A stretch of DNA of 64,000 nt. Origin: Pseudomaricurvus sp033283335. GTDB lineage: Bacteria > Pseudomonadota > Gammaproteobacteria > Pseudomonadales > Cellvibrionaceae. Positions 1 through 8,055 of the stretch are shown one piece after another. Under the pieces are notes generated by a model. That model was given only the letters and a program-made list of their open reading frames with translations. It ran no database searches and had not been told where the DNA came from. A program made the translations under genes and the position numbers. Location of the stretch: positions 204,212 through 268,211 of the forward strand of contig JAWMQP010000006.1 of NCBI GenBank assembly GCA_033283335.1, read 5' to 3'. How positions within the stretch are numbered: the stretch's first letter is position 1; every line of letters begins with the position of its first letter.

Positions 1-1
1 A

Positions 2-832
2 CAGCGGGATCTGCAGAAGGCCGTGGATGAATTGCGCCACCCGCTGCCGGGGATCGACGGGATCAGGCCCTCGGATAGCCCGCCGTCGGCGCAGTTGGTA
101 GAGGCGTCGCTGCCGGTGTCCGCGGCCCAGTTTGAATTGGTGTACCAGCCCATTGTGTCGTTGGCGGCAGGCAACACCACCGCGGTGGAGGCGCTGTTGC
201 GCTGGCATCATCCCCGCCAGGGGCTGCTGTTGCCGGCTGATTTTATGCCTCTGGCAGAAGAGTGTGGCCTGATTAAGGCGCTGGGGGACTGGGTCATTCG
301 CCAGGCCGCGCAGCAGTGGCATTTCTGGCGCTTGCAAGGCCAGCCCCTGAGCTGTATCAGTATCAACGTCTCAGCGGCGCAATTTGACAGCGGCCACCTG
401 GTTACCAGCCTCAGTCGGATTGTGTCTCAATGGCAGTTGCCAGAGGGCGCCCTGCAGCTGGAGATAACCGAGCAAACCCTGATGACACTTGGGGATATGG
501 GCCTGGAGTGGTTGACTGCCATCCACAGTCTGGGGGTGCGGTTGTCGCTGGATAACTTCGGCGCGGGTTACTCCAGCTTGCGGCAGATGAAATCCTGTCC
601 CTTCGACAGCGTCAAAGTGGATCACAGTTTTCTCCAGGCGTTGCCGTCACTCGAGGACCAGCAGGCGATACAGGCGATTGTTGCCCTGGCACGCAGTCTG
701 GGACTGAAAGTGATCGCCGGCGGGGTGGAGAAGCCGCTACAGCTGGAGTTCGTGCAGGCCCAGGGGTGTGATGAAGTGCAGGGCTTTTTGCTGGGTCAGC
801 CGCTCGCGGCCCAGCAGGTGCAGTGGCGCTGA
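2..832 (+). CDS. EAL-domain protein, 5' partial, degenerate catalytic residues
   Basis: The frame is open to the left edge, so the N-terminus is outside the window. A GTG at 23 is a possible start, but the residues before it (QRDLQKAVDELR) resemble the helix linking a GGDEF to an EAL domain, so a longer multidomain protein is likely (inference). The visible part is one EAL domain, the cyclic-di-GMP phosphodiesterase fold, with EALLRW, INVSAAQF, EITEQ and KVDHSF. Two normally essential positions differ: the DDFG loop reads DNFG, and the usual EGVE motif reads GGVE. This suggests binding or regulation rather than hydrolysis. No downstream gene is co-transcribed closely; about 280 bases follow before the next start. 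Confidence 0.85.
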   Translation, partial: QRDLQKAVDELRHPLPGIDGIRPSDSPPSAQLVEASLPVSAAQFELVYQPIVSLAAGNTTAVEALLRWHHPRQGLLLPADFMPLAEECGLIKALGDWVIRQAAQQWHFWRLQGQPLSCISINVSAAQFDSGHLVTSLSRIVSQWQLPEGALQLEITEQTLMTLGDMGLEWLTAIHSLGVRLSLDNFGAGYSSLRQMKSCPFDSVKVDHSFLQALPSLEDQQAIQAIVALARSLGLKVIAGGVEKPLQLEFVQAQGCDEVQGFLLGQPLAAQQVQWR

Positions 833-1116
833 ATTGCTTACCTGGTTGGTGTGCCTGACCATTTCGTTCATTTCTTTCTCTGTAGATAGTTGTACATCAC
901 TGTTGTATTATGGGTTTCCGCTTGAGCGCACCGCGCTTCGAGATGAGTGTATCCTGATATTTCGCAATATAGTCCATCTGAGGCGCAATATCGTCAATTG
1001 GAGTCTGGCTGGCAGCTGTCTAAGCTGGCAGCAATAACCTGAGATTCAAGGCGCCTGTCAGGGTCTGGGTTTCAAGTTGATGAATAGTGATAACGTACAA
1101 TAACGGAGAATTCCCC

Positions 1117-2535
1117 ATGGCGCTTGAAAAGCCCATCGCCGATACCGAAGACGCCCGTGATATCGCGGCCATGATTGCCAAGGCTCGTGCGGCCCAGGCT
1201 CAGATCGAGAACTACAGCCAGGAGCAGGTCAATGAGTTGATCAAGGCTATGGTGTGGTCCTGCTGCCAGCCCGGTGTGGCCGAGGACATTGCCCAGCACA
1301 CCGTTGATGAGACCCAGCTGGGGGATTACAACGGTAAGTTCCTGAAAATTTCGGTCAAGACCCGCGCCGCGCTGATGGATATTCTGGACGACAAGTCTGT
1401 GGGAGTGATCGAAGAGGACAAAGAGCGCAATATCATCAAAATTGCCAAGCCGGTTGGCGTGATTGGTGCCCTGTCGCCATCGACCAACCCGGAAGCGACT
1501 CCGGTTATCAAGGCGATCAATGCCGTCAAAGGCCGCAATGCCATCATCATCGCCCCGCACCCGCGCGCCAAGATCACCAACAAGATCATTGTCGATAAGA
1601 TGCGTGTGGCGCTGGAAAAAATGGGGGCGCCGGCGGATCTGGTGCAGGCCATTGAACTGCCGTCACTGGAAAAAACCGACGAATTGATGAAGCAGTGTGA
1701 CCTGATTCTGGCGACTGGCGGTCCGGCCATGGTCAGTGCGGCTTACTCATCCGGTACGCCCGCGCTGGGTGTGGGCGCCGGCAATGCGTGTATTACCGTG
1801 GACGAAACTGCGGACCTGGACGAAGCGGCCGAGAAAATCCGCATCTCCAAAACCCTCGACCTGGCGGCCAGCTGTTCGTCGGATAACACCGTGATTGCGG
1901 TGGAAGCGGTCTATGATCAACTGCTGGAAAAACTGATTGCCCAGGGCGGTTATCTGGCGCAAGAGGGCGACTACGAAAAAATCGCCAGTGTGCTGTGGGA
2001 AGACGGACACCTGAACCCCAAGGTGGTGGTCAAGCCGGCCCCGGTGTTGGGTGAACTGGCCGGCATTGACATTCCGCAGGATCGCACCTTTATCATTATG
2101 CCGGAAACCGGCACCGGACCTGAGCATCCCTACTCCGGTGAAAAACTGTCGGTGATCATGGCCTTCTACAAGGTCAAAAACATTGATGAGGCTGTGGCAC
2201 TGACCAATGAGATTCAGGCCTACCAGGGTATGGGGCATTCTTGCGGTATCTACTCCAACAGCGATGAGAATATCCTCAAGCTGGGTCTGGGTACCAAGAC
2301 CTCGCGGGTGATGGTGAACCAACCGCAGGCGCCGTCCAATTCCGGCAACTTGTGGAATGGCATGCGCCAGACCTTCTCGCTGGGGTGTGGCACCTGGGGT
2401 GGCAATTCCACCAATGAAAACATCAACTGGCGTCATCTGGTGAATATCACCTGGGTTTCCAAGCCCCTGCAGACCCCGAAGCAGTTGCCGGCGGATGAAG
2501 TGTTATTCGGTGCGGTGATTGACCGTCTGAAATAA
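1117..2535 (+). CDS. CoA-acylating aldehyde dehydrogenase (EutE/AdhE-N/SauS-like)
   Basis: Predicted to oxidise an aldehyde to its acyl-CoA with NAD and CoA. The 472-residue protein spans one aldehyde dehydrogenase domain of the acylating type. The catalytic cysteine is in AASCSSDN (about C253), preceded by the AYSSGTPALGVGAGN stretch; the C-terminal LGCGTWGGNS motif is shared with the N-terminal half of AdhE and with sulfoacetaldehyde dehydrogenase SauS. The ATG at 1117 is chosen over an upstream in-frame start at 1087 because GGAG lies at 1105-1108. It stands alone, with a terminator after it and no alcohol dehydrogenase or microcompartment genes nearby, so the substrate (acetaldehyde, sulfoacetaldehyde or another) is not determined. 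Confidence 0.85.
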   Translation: MALEKPIADTEDARDIAAMIAKARAAQAQIENYSQEQVNELIKAMVWSCCQPGVAEDIAQHTVDETQLGDYNGKFLKISVKTRAALMDILDDKSVGVIEEDKERNIIKIAKPVGVIGALSPSTNPEATPVIKAINAVKGRNAIIIAPHPRAKITNKIIVDKMRVALEKMGAPADLVQAIELPSLEKTDELMKQCDLILATGGPAMVSAAYSSGTPALGVGAGNACITVDETADLDEAAEKIRISKTLDLAASCSSDNTVIAVEAVYDQLLEKLIAQGGYLAQEGDYEKIASVLWEDGHLNPKVVVKPAPVLGELAGIDIPQDRTFIIMPETGTGPEHPYSGEKLSVIMAFYKVKNIDEAVALTNEIQAYQGMGHSCGIYSNSDENILKLGLGTKTSRVMVNQPQAPSNSGNLWNGMRQTFSLGCGTWGGNSTNENINWRHLVNITWVSKPLQTPKQLPADEVLFGAVIDRLK

Positions 2536-2570
2536 GGTGTTGCCCTGTCACTGGGGCGCAACGCTTTCTC

Positions 2571-2607
2571 AAAGGCCTGTTTGTCTTGGACGAGCAGGCC
2601 TTTTGTT
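2571..2607 (+). terminator. Rho-independent terminator after the aldehyde dehydrogenase gene
   Basis: AAAGGCCTG at 2571-2579 pairs perfectly with CAGGCCTTT at 2595-2603 across a 15-base loop and is followed by a T-rich run. It lies 36 bases after the stop codon of the preceding gene and separates it from the hydrolase downstream. Confidence 0.75.
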
Positions 2608-2710
2608 TATCTGTACCCTTTTGCGCTGGGTTGTCATGCAACGCCATGGCCGCACCCCTAACAGTCCTTTACAATAGCCGGCTTGTTTAACCGGCGTCTT
2701 GGGGCAGATT

Positions 2711-3526
2711 ATGGCGATTACGGATTATTTTGAGGCAAGCGGCAGCGGTATGCCGATCGTGTTTGTGCACGGTTCCTTCGCCACCACCTCCACGTGGAAA
2801 GCCATGATCAAGGCGCTGTCGGCGCGCTATCACTGCATCGCCATCAAATTGCCCGGCCACGGTGGAGCACCGGTGGCGGAAGATTTCTATCGCCCGACCA
2901 TTAACACGGAAATCCGTATTCTGGAGCAGGTGGTGGAGTATCTGCAGCTTGAGCCCGTGCATCTGGTGGCCCATTCTTACGGCGGGGTGGTAGCCCTGTC
3001 GGCGGCGCTCAGTGGCCGTGTTCCACTGCGGGCACTGACCCTGTTCGAGCCGGTGGCGACCTGGATACTGGGGGTGGCAGGTCGGCGTGAGGCCGCGGCC
3101 AGTGTATCGCGCTTTGTCTCGGATTACCGCCGGGCGGTGGCCGAGGGTGAGGCTGATGCCTGTCGCCGAGTGATTAATTTCTGGGGTGGGGAAGGGCAGT
3201 TTGAACCCCTGCCGGATTTTATCAAGCAGGCCATGACGCCCCTGACGGCGGACAATGTTCGTCATTGGAGTTTGTGCCAAAGTCTGTCTTATCCCTACGC
3301 CACCATCCAGGCGATGACGGCGCCGACACAGATTGTCTGTGGCGACCAGTCCAATCCCATCTTGCAGCAGATTGCCCAGTGCCTGTGTGACTGGTTGCCT
3401 CAAGCGAGCATGGGGCAGGTTGCCGGCGCCAGTCATTTTCTGGTGACCAGCCATGCGGCCGACTGTCTTCAATTTGTTGAACAGCAGGAGCGGGCGCTGA
3501 GTCCTGCCGAGTGTTCGATCGATTAA
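2711..3526 (+). CDS. Alpha/beta hydrolase
   Basis: A 271-residue cytoplasmic alpha/beta hydrolase fold protein. It shows the oxyanion region VFVHGSFATTSTW, the nucleophile elbow HSYGG (Ser89) and a late histidine in GASHFLVTSH. The substrate cannot be read from sequence; esterases and C-C hydrolases share this pattern. The ATG at 2711 is preferred to the TTG at 2699 because GGGGCAG lies just upstream. Its stop overlaps by four bases the stop of the convergent transporter gene. Confidence 0.8.
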   Translation: MAITDYFEASGSGMPIVFVHGSFATTSTWKAMIKALSARYHCIAIKLPGHGGAPVAEDFYRPTINTEIRILEQVVEYLQLEPVHLVAHSYGGVVALSAALSGRVPLRALTLFEPVATWILGVAGRREAAASVSRFVSDYRRAVAEGEADACRRVINFWGGEGQFEPLPDFIKQAMTPLTADNVRHWSLCQSLSYPYATIQAMTAPTQIVCGDQSNPILQQIAQCLCDWLPQASMGQVAGASHFLVTSHAADCLQFVEQQERALSPAECSID

Positions 3527-4440
3527 CGCTGACGTCGCCAGCGTGACAGTTGAAACACGACGATGGCCGCCAGGATCAGACCGCAGCCCAGCCATTGGTT
3601 GAGCGCCATGATCTCATGGAAAAACAGCATCCCCAGCAAGGTCGTCCAGACGGGTTCAAGCACCATAATCATGCCGGCGTTGTTGGCGCTGCTGAGCTTC
3701 ATGGCGTAGATCTGCAGGCCAAAGCGTATCAGCGAACTGAACACACAGCTGGCCAGCACCCAGCCCCAGGCAATCCAGCCCCAGTCCAGACTGAATGCCT
3801 GGCCGCGAGCGGTGGATACCACCATTGCTACGCTCAATGCGATCACCCCGACGGTACACATTTGCACCGCGGCCAGTCCCAGCGGGGCAATGTGAGCCAC
3901 GTAGCGACTGGTGAGAACAAACTGCACCGCAAACAACATGGCTGAAGCCAGAATAAACAACTGGGATTTTTCCAGATGAAAATCGCCCTTCAGCGTCAAC
4001 AGGGCCAGACCGACCAGCGCCATCAGCATTGGGACCAGCAACGTGGGGGCAATTCGATCGCCGAACACGATTCGACCCACGACCGGAATCATGATCACTG
4101 ACAAGCTGGCGATAAAGGCCGCTTCACCCACGTGGCTGCTGTAAAACAACCCCTGCACCCACAACAGCATGGCAAGGCCAAACAGGATGCCGGTCAGAGC
4201 CGCCGTCTGCCATTGTGTGCGACTCATTTTCCGCAGTGAGGGATAGCAGGTGAACGCTAACAGCAGGCCGGCCAGCAAAAAGCGAACCCCAATAAACCAA
4301 AAAGGGTCCACCGTTTCCAGCGCTTTTTTTGATAGCAGCCAGCCTACGGCGGCCATAATGGTGACCAGCACCAGCAGTAATTCACCGCGCAGACTGTCCG
4401 AGGGCTGTGATGAGGGCTGTGATGAGGGCAGGGTAGGCAC
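3523..4440 (-). CDS. EamA/DMT-family transporter
   Basis: An inner membrane protein of 305 residues with about ten hydrophobic segments arranged as two EamA repeats, the layout of drug/metabolite transporters of the RhaT/YdcZ type. The substrate is unknown; relatives export amino acids or small metabolites. The start is a GTG at 4440 with AGGA upstream on the minus strand. The N-terminus carries a short duplication (SSQPSSQPSD), from a repeated GGGCTGTGATGA at about 4400-4425. The gene is convergent with and overlaps the end of the preceding hydrolase gene. Confidence 0.85.
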   Translation of the reverse strand: MPTLPSSQPSSQPSDSLRGELLLVLVTIMAAVGWLLSKKALETVDPFWFIGVRFLLAGLLLAFTCYPSLRKMSRTQWQTAALTGILFGLAMLLWVQGLFYSSHVGEAAFIASLSVIMIPVVGRIVFGDRIAPTLLVPMLMALVGLALLTLKGDFHLEKSQLFILASAMLFAVQFVLTSRYVAHIAPLGLAAVQMCTVGVIALSVAMVVSTARGQAFSLDWGWIAWGWVLASCVFSSLIRFGLQIYAMKLSSANNAGMIMVLEPVWTTLLGMLFFHEIMALNQWLGCGLILAAIVVFQLSRWRRQR

Positions 4441-4650
4441 TGAAGCGTCCTAAAAAAGCGCCATTATAAGGATTTACGTCACTGGCGTCAGTGTCCTTTG
4501 CTGTTGTTTAACCCGGTTAAGGGGTTGTTGGTCAGAACGTAAAAACCTTAATCGCTGTTGTCGTTTTGTCTGTTGCTGGGAGGTACACCTCACTATGATC
4601 TGGCGAGTTTTACTGACAATTTAATGCAGACACAGTGTGGAGGAGTATTC

Positions 4651-5442
4651 ATGGCAGAGACCCGGGGCGCAGACCTGGCAGAGCAGTTTTCATCGTTCGA
4701 TGGGGTGAAGATTTTTTACCAGTTATGGCGCGGTGAATCCGAGTTGCCGCCGGTGGTGTTGTGTCATGGGTTTGCTGCCAGTGGCATGACCAACTGGGTT
4801 GGACCGGGCATTGTGGCAGAGTTGTTGGCGCGGGGACGCACGGTGCTGGTGGTGGATGCGCGTGGCCATGGTCAGTCCGACAAACCACATGATCCCGGTT
4901 GTTACGGTGAACGCAACATGGCCCGGGATCTGGCCGCTGTACTGGATCACCTGCACTTCGATGGTATTGATCTGGTGGGTTATTCCATGGGCGCGGTGAT
5001 TGCGCTGCTGTTTGCCAGTGAATACTCGCAGGTGCGCAGGCTGGTGGTCGGCGGTGTCGGCGATGGCGTGGTGGAATTGGGCGGGGTGGATACGCGCATT
5101 TTACCTGGCAAACACCTGGCGGCCGGGCTGCGGGAAGACGATCCGGCCAACATTCAGCATGCCGAGGCGGCCGGGTTTCGCACTTTTGCTGAGGCCTTGG
5201 GCAACGACCGCTTGGCGTTGGCCGCCCAGGCCGATGCCTTGCATTGCACACCGATAGCGCTGGATCAGATTCGGTGCCCGACGCTGTTGCTGGCTGGTGA
5301 TAAAGACCCTCTGGCGGCACGACCCCAGCGTTTGCAGGCGGCTATTGCCGGGGCCGAACTGAAGGTCCTGCCGGGAGACCATTTGTCCGTCGTATCAGAG
5401 TCCGAGTTTTTGCAGCAGCTGAGTGGCTTTCTTAGTCATTGA
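4651..5442 (+). CDS. Alpha/beta hydrolase
   Basis: A second alpha/beta hydrolase, 263 residues. It shows VVLCHGFAASGMTNW, VDARGHGQSDKP, the nucleophile elbow GYSMG (Ser112) and the terminal histidine in PGDHLSVV; an aspartate in LAGDKDPLA completes a plausible triad. The RGHGQSDKP segment is typical of epoxide hydrolase/haloperoxidase-like members. The ATG at 4651 has a strong GGAGGAG site eight bases upstream, so the longer frame from 4558 is not used. It stands alone; the substrate is unknown. Confidence 0.82.
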   Translation: MAETRGADLAEQFSSFDGVKIFYQLWRGESELPPVVLCHGFAASGMTNWVGPGIVAELLARGRTVLVVDARGHGQSDKPHDPGCYGERNMARDLAAVLDHLHFDGIDLVGYSMGAVIALLFASEYSQVRRLVVGGVGDGVVELGGVDTRILPGKHLAAGLREDDPANIQHAEAAGFRTFAEALGNDRLALAAQADALHCTPIALDQIRCPTLLLAGDKDPLAARPQRLQAAIAGAELKVLPGDHLSVVSESEFLQQLSGFLSH

Positions 5443-5461
5443 GGGCCGGCTTAGTAATTGA

Positions 5462-6844
5462 TCAAATGGCGCGGGCGTGAATCCGTTGCGGACCGGTCGG
5501 TTGTCGGTAGGCGTCCAGTTGGTAGGCAATGTTGCGCAGCAGCAGCTGACCTCTCGGGCTGACTTGCAAGCCGTCGCGGGTAAGGGTCAGCAGGCCATCG
5601 CCCTGCATGGCCTCCAGTTCGTCGATGGCGTCGGCAAAGTAGTCGTGAAAGCTACAGCCACTTTGGCGGGCAAAGCGGTCAAAGTTCAACGCTCCCTGAC
5701 ACATCAGTGACATGATGGTGTCGGCGCGCAGGCAGTCGTCGGCGGTCAGGGTGTAGCCTTTGCGTATCGGCAGCTCCTGACGGGCAATCGACGCCAGGTA
5801 ATCCGCCTCCTGCTTGCTGTTCTGGTAATAGACATTGCCCACTTTGCCAATGGAGGTGACGCCAAAGCCGAGCATATCGCAGTCGCTGTCGGTGGCGTAG
5901 CCCTGGAAGTTGCGCTGTAAAGTGTTGTTGCGACGGGCGATGGCGAGTTCGTCATCGGGCAGGGCAAAGTGGTCCAGGCCGATGTAGTCGTAACCGGCGG
6001 CCTGGAAGCGTTCGATGGCAATCTGCAGTAGCTGGAGCTTTTCCGCTTGGGCTGGAAGGTCGTACTTGTCGATTTGTTTCTGCGCCTTAAACAGATGCGG
6101 CATATGGGCGTAAGCGTAAACGGCCACCCGGTCGGGACGGGCACGGATAACCCGATCAATAGTATCGCCAAAGGTGGCGGCGGTTTGCCTGGGCAGGCCG
6201 TAAATCAAATCCACATTGATGGATTTCACGCCCAGTGCCCGGGCCCTGGCAATCTGGGTGAAGGTTTCGTCGGCCGATTGCAGTCGGTTGATGGCCTCCT
6301 GCACGCCCGCATCCAGATCCTGCACACCGAAACTCATCCGGTTGAATCCGAGTTCTACCAGCGCTTCAATGCGGGACTCACTGGTGCTGCGGGGGTCAAT
6401 CTCTATGGAGTATTCACCGTCCTCTGCCAGGGTGAAGTGGTCAGCCATGGCATGCCACAGTCGACTCAACTGTTCATCGGTCAAAAATGTGGGGGTGCCA
6501 CCCCCCAGGTGCACTTGTCGCGCCTTACGCCGGTGCGCTGGGATCTGCTGTGCCACCAGCGCAATTTCCTGCAGCAGCGCTTGCAGATAGGTCTCGCTGC
6601 GTTGCGGGTCGCGGGTGATGGTGCGGCTGCAGCCACAGTAGAAGCAGGGGGAGCTGCAAAAAGGCACGTGCGCGTAGAGTGAAAAAGGTCTGTTACTGTC
6701 GAGGCTCTGTTGCAGGCCTTGGCGCCAGTCGCTGAGGCTAAAATCCTCGCGGAATTTTACCGCAGTTGGATAAGAGGTGTAGCGGGGCAGCGGGCGATCG
6801 TAGCGCTGCAGCAGGTTGTGGTCGAACTGGGGTATTATTTTCAT
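5462..6844 (-). CDS. hemN: Oxygen-independent coproporphyrinogen III oxidase
   Basis: A radical SAM enzyme that converts coproporphyrinogen III to protoporphyrinogen IX without oxygen. The 460-residue length matches E. coli-type HemN. The cluster motif is FCSSPCFYCGC (C63, C67, C70, plus C72 seen in true HemN), followed by LGGGTPTFL; the N-terminal YDRPLPRYTSYPTA is diagnostic of HemN rather than the heme-chaperone HemW. An FNR-like box lies 83 bases upstream of the start, consistent with induction at low oxygen. hemL and hemJ genes of the same pathway lie elsewhere in the window. Confidence 0.95.
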   Translation of the reverse strand: MKIIPQFDHNLLQRYDRPLPRYTSYPTAVKFREDFSLSDWRQGLQQSLDSNRPFSLYAHVPFCSSPCFYCGCSRTITRDPQRSETYLQALLQEIALVAQQIPAHRRKARQVHLGGGTPTFLTDEQLSRLWHAMADHFTLAEDGEYSIEIDPRSTSESRIEALVELGFNRMSFGVQDLDAGVQEAINRLQSADETFTQIARARALGVKSINVDLIYGLPRQTAATFGDTIDRVIRARPDRVAVYAYAHMPHLFKAQKQIDKYDLPAQAEKLQLLQIAIERFQAAGYDYIGLDHFALPDDELAIARRNNTLQRNFQGYATDSDCDMLGFGVTSIGKVGNVYYQNSKQEADYLASIARQELPIRKGYTLTADDCLRADTIMSLMCQGALNFDRFARQSGCSFHDYFADAIDELEAMQGDGLLTLTRDGLQVSPRGQLLLRNIAYQLDAYRQPTGPQRIHARAI

Positions 6845-6926
6845 CGATTGAGCGTCGTCAGTGTCTGAGGCCGGTGTTTATGGGTACAGGTGCTGAACAG
6901 CGTACCCGCAGGCCGGCAACAACGCC

Positions 6927-6940
6927 TTGATCGAAAACAA
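6927..6940 (-). promoter_or_regulatory. Candidate FNR/Anr box upstream of hemN
   Basis: TTGATCGAAAACAA differs at one position from the FNR/Anr consensus TTGATNNNNATCAA. It is centred about 90 bases before the hemN start codon. hemN is a classical FNR/Anr target in gammaproteobacteria, which supports the call; binding itself is an inference. Confidence 0.6.
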
Positions 6941-6963
6941 ATTTGCCTGGATTTGTAACGTCG

Positions 6964-7839
6964 TCAGCGGTGCTTGCTCTTGCGGTACTGATCCGGCGAC
7001 AGGCCTATGACTTTTTTGAACAGGCGGGAAAAATAGTAGGCGTCGTCGTAACCGAGGGCGGCGGCTACCTGTTTCACCGACTGGGCACTGGCGTCCAGCA
7101 GATAGCAGGCGTGCTGCATTTTCAGGTTGATGAAAAATTGGATGGGGGAGTGACCGGTGAGGGCCTTAAAGCGCTTGGAGAAGTGGTATTTTGACAGTTT
7201 GCTGTGGTCGGCCAGGGATTGCAGATCCAGGCTGTCGTGCAGGTGTTCATTCATATAGGCGCGGGCGGCGTCGAGATCAATTTGTTTGCCGCTTTGTGAG
7301 CGCTGCTGACGTACCAGCAGCGCCAGGTGACTCATGATCTGCTGCAGTTGGTGGCAACCGTGGACAAACGCCGCGGTGTTGTAACCGCTGTTGCGCAGAC
7401 TGAACAGAGATTCAAAATCCGCGATCAGCTTCGGCTGCAGGCCGATGTGCTGGATGGGGCTGCTGAGGTTCAAGTGCTGACAGAAGGTTTCGCTCAGGTT
7501 GCCGTCAAAATGAATCCAGTAAATGGACCAGGGGTACTGGCTGTGGGAGCTGTAGCGATGACTGATGTCTTTCGGCAGCAGGATCAGGTCGCCGGGCCGA
7601 ATCCGCAGCGGTTTGCCGTCCAGAATCAGGCTGCCGCGTCCGCCGGTGCAATAGATCAGCAGGTTGTTGTGGTGTTGTTCGCGGATCATGCGGTGTTGCT
7701 CCGCCTGCGGGTAGTAACCCATAGCGACCGGGTAGAGCCCGGTGGTGAGTGGGTTCAGCGCCAGCTGGTCGAGTAAGAATTGCGGAGTCAGAAACCGAAT
7801 TCCTTTAGGAGGGAGTGGCCAATTGGATGTGACCTGCAT
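6964..7839 (-). CDS. AraC-family regulator, probable MmsR-type activator of valine catabolism
   Basis: A 291-residue transcription factor. The N-terminal half is an AraC-type cupin-like sensing domain (GRGSLILDGKPLRIRPGDL), and the last 100 residues hold two helix-turn-helix motifs of the AraC/XylS class (LADHSKLSKYHFSKRFKALT and the AALGYDDAYYFSRLFKK segment). It is divergent from the acyl-CoA dehydrogenase to mmsB operon. In Pseudomonas, MmsR is an AraC-family activator beside mmsAB, so the same role is inferred here. The start ATG at 7839 follows an AGAGG site. A 21-bp-spaced direct repeat between the two transcription units is the likely operator. Confidence 0.8.
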   Translation of the reverse strand: MQVTSNWPLPPKGIRFLTPQFLLDQLALNPLTTGLYPVAMGYYPQAEQHRMIREQHHNNLLIYCTGGRGSLILDGKPLRIRPGDLILLPKDISHRYSSHSQYPWSIYWIHFDGNLSETFCQHLNLSSPIQHIGLQPKLIADFESLFSLRNSGYNTAAFVHGCHQLQQIMSHLALLVRQQRSQSGKQIDLDAARAYMNEHLHDSLDLQSLADHSKLSKYHFSKRFKALTGHSPIQFFINLKMQHACYLLDASAQSVKQVAAALGYDDAYYFSRLFKKVIGLSPDQYRKSKHR

Positions 7840-7904
7840 GCTAACCTCTTGATTTTATTTGCTAAAGCTATTGACTGTATGAGAATTCGGATTGTTCTTT
7901 TGAC

Positions 7905-7939
7905 GCAAGATCGTCCATTATAAGGGCAAGATCGTCAAT
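7905..7939 (+). promoter_or_regulatory. Direct-repeat operator, likely for the AraC-family regulator
   Basis: GCAAGATCGTCCAT at 7905-7918 and GCAAGATCGTCAAT at 7926-7939 match at 13 of 14 positions and start exactly 21 bases apart, two helical turns. This is the usual geometry of AraC-family half-sites. They lie between the regulator gene and the acyl-CoA dehydrogenase gene. Assigning them to this regulator is inference from position. Confidence 0.65.
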
Positions 7940-8055
7940 CCACAGGGGCTACCGAGCTGTGGTTTACTGGCTGCTAGAATGATGGGGTTGCGTGTGTGCC
8001 AGGGAGACTGCGGCACAAACGTCAGAATAAAAGCGTGCGCGCGAGAGAGATTGCG

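Noticed and set aside
768..1037. An 89-codon plus-strand frame after the EAL gene
   Set aside because: It starts inside the EAL gene in another frame, has no ribosome site, and its tail in the gap has no protein-like features.
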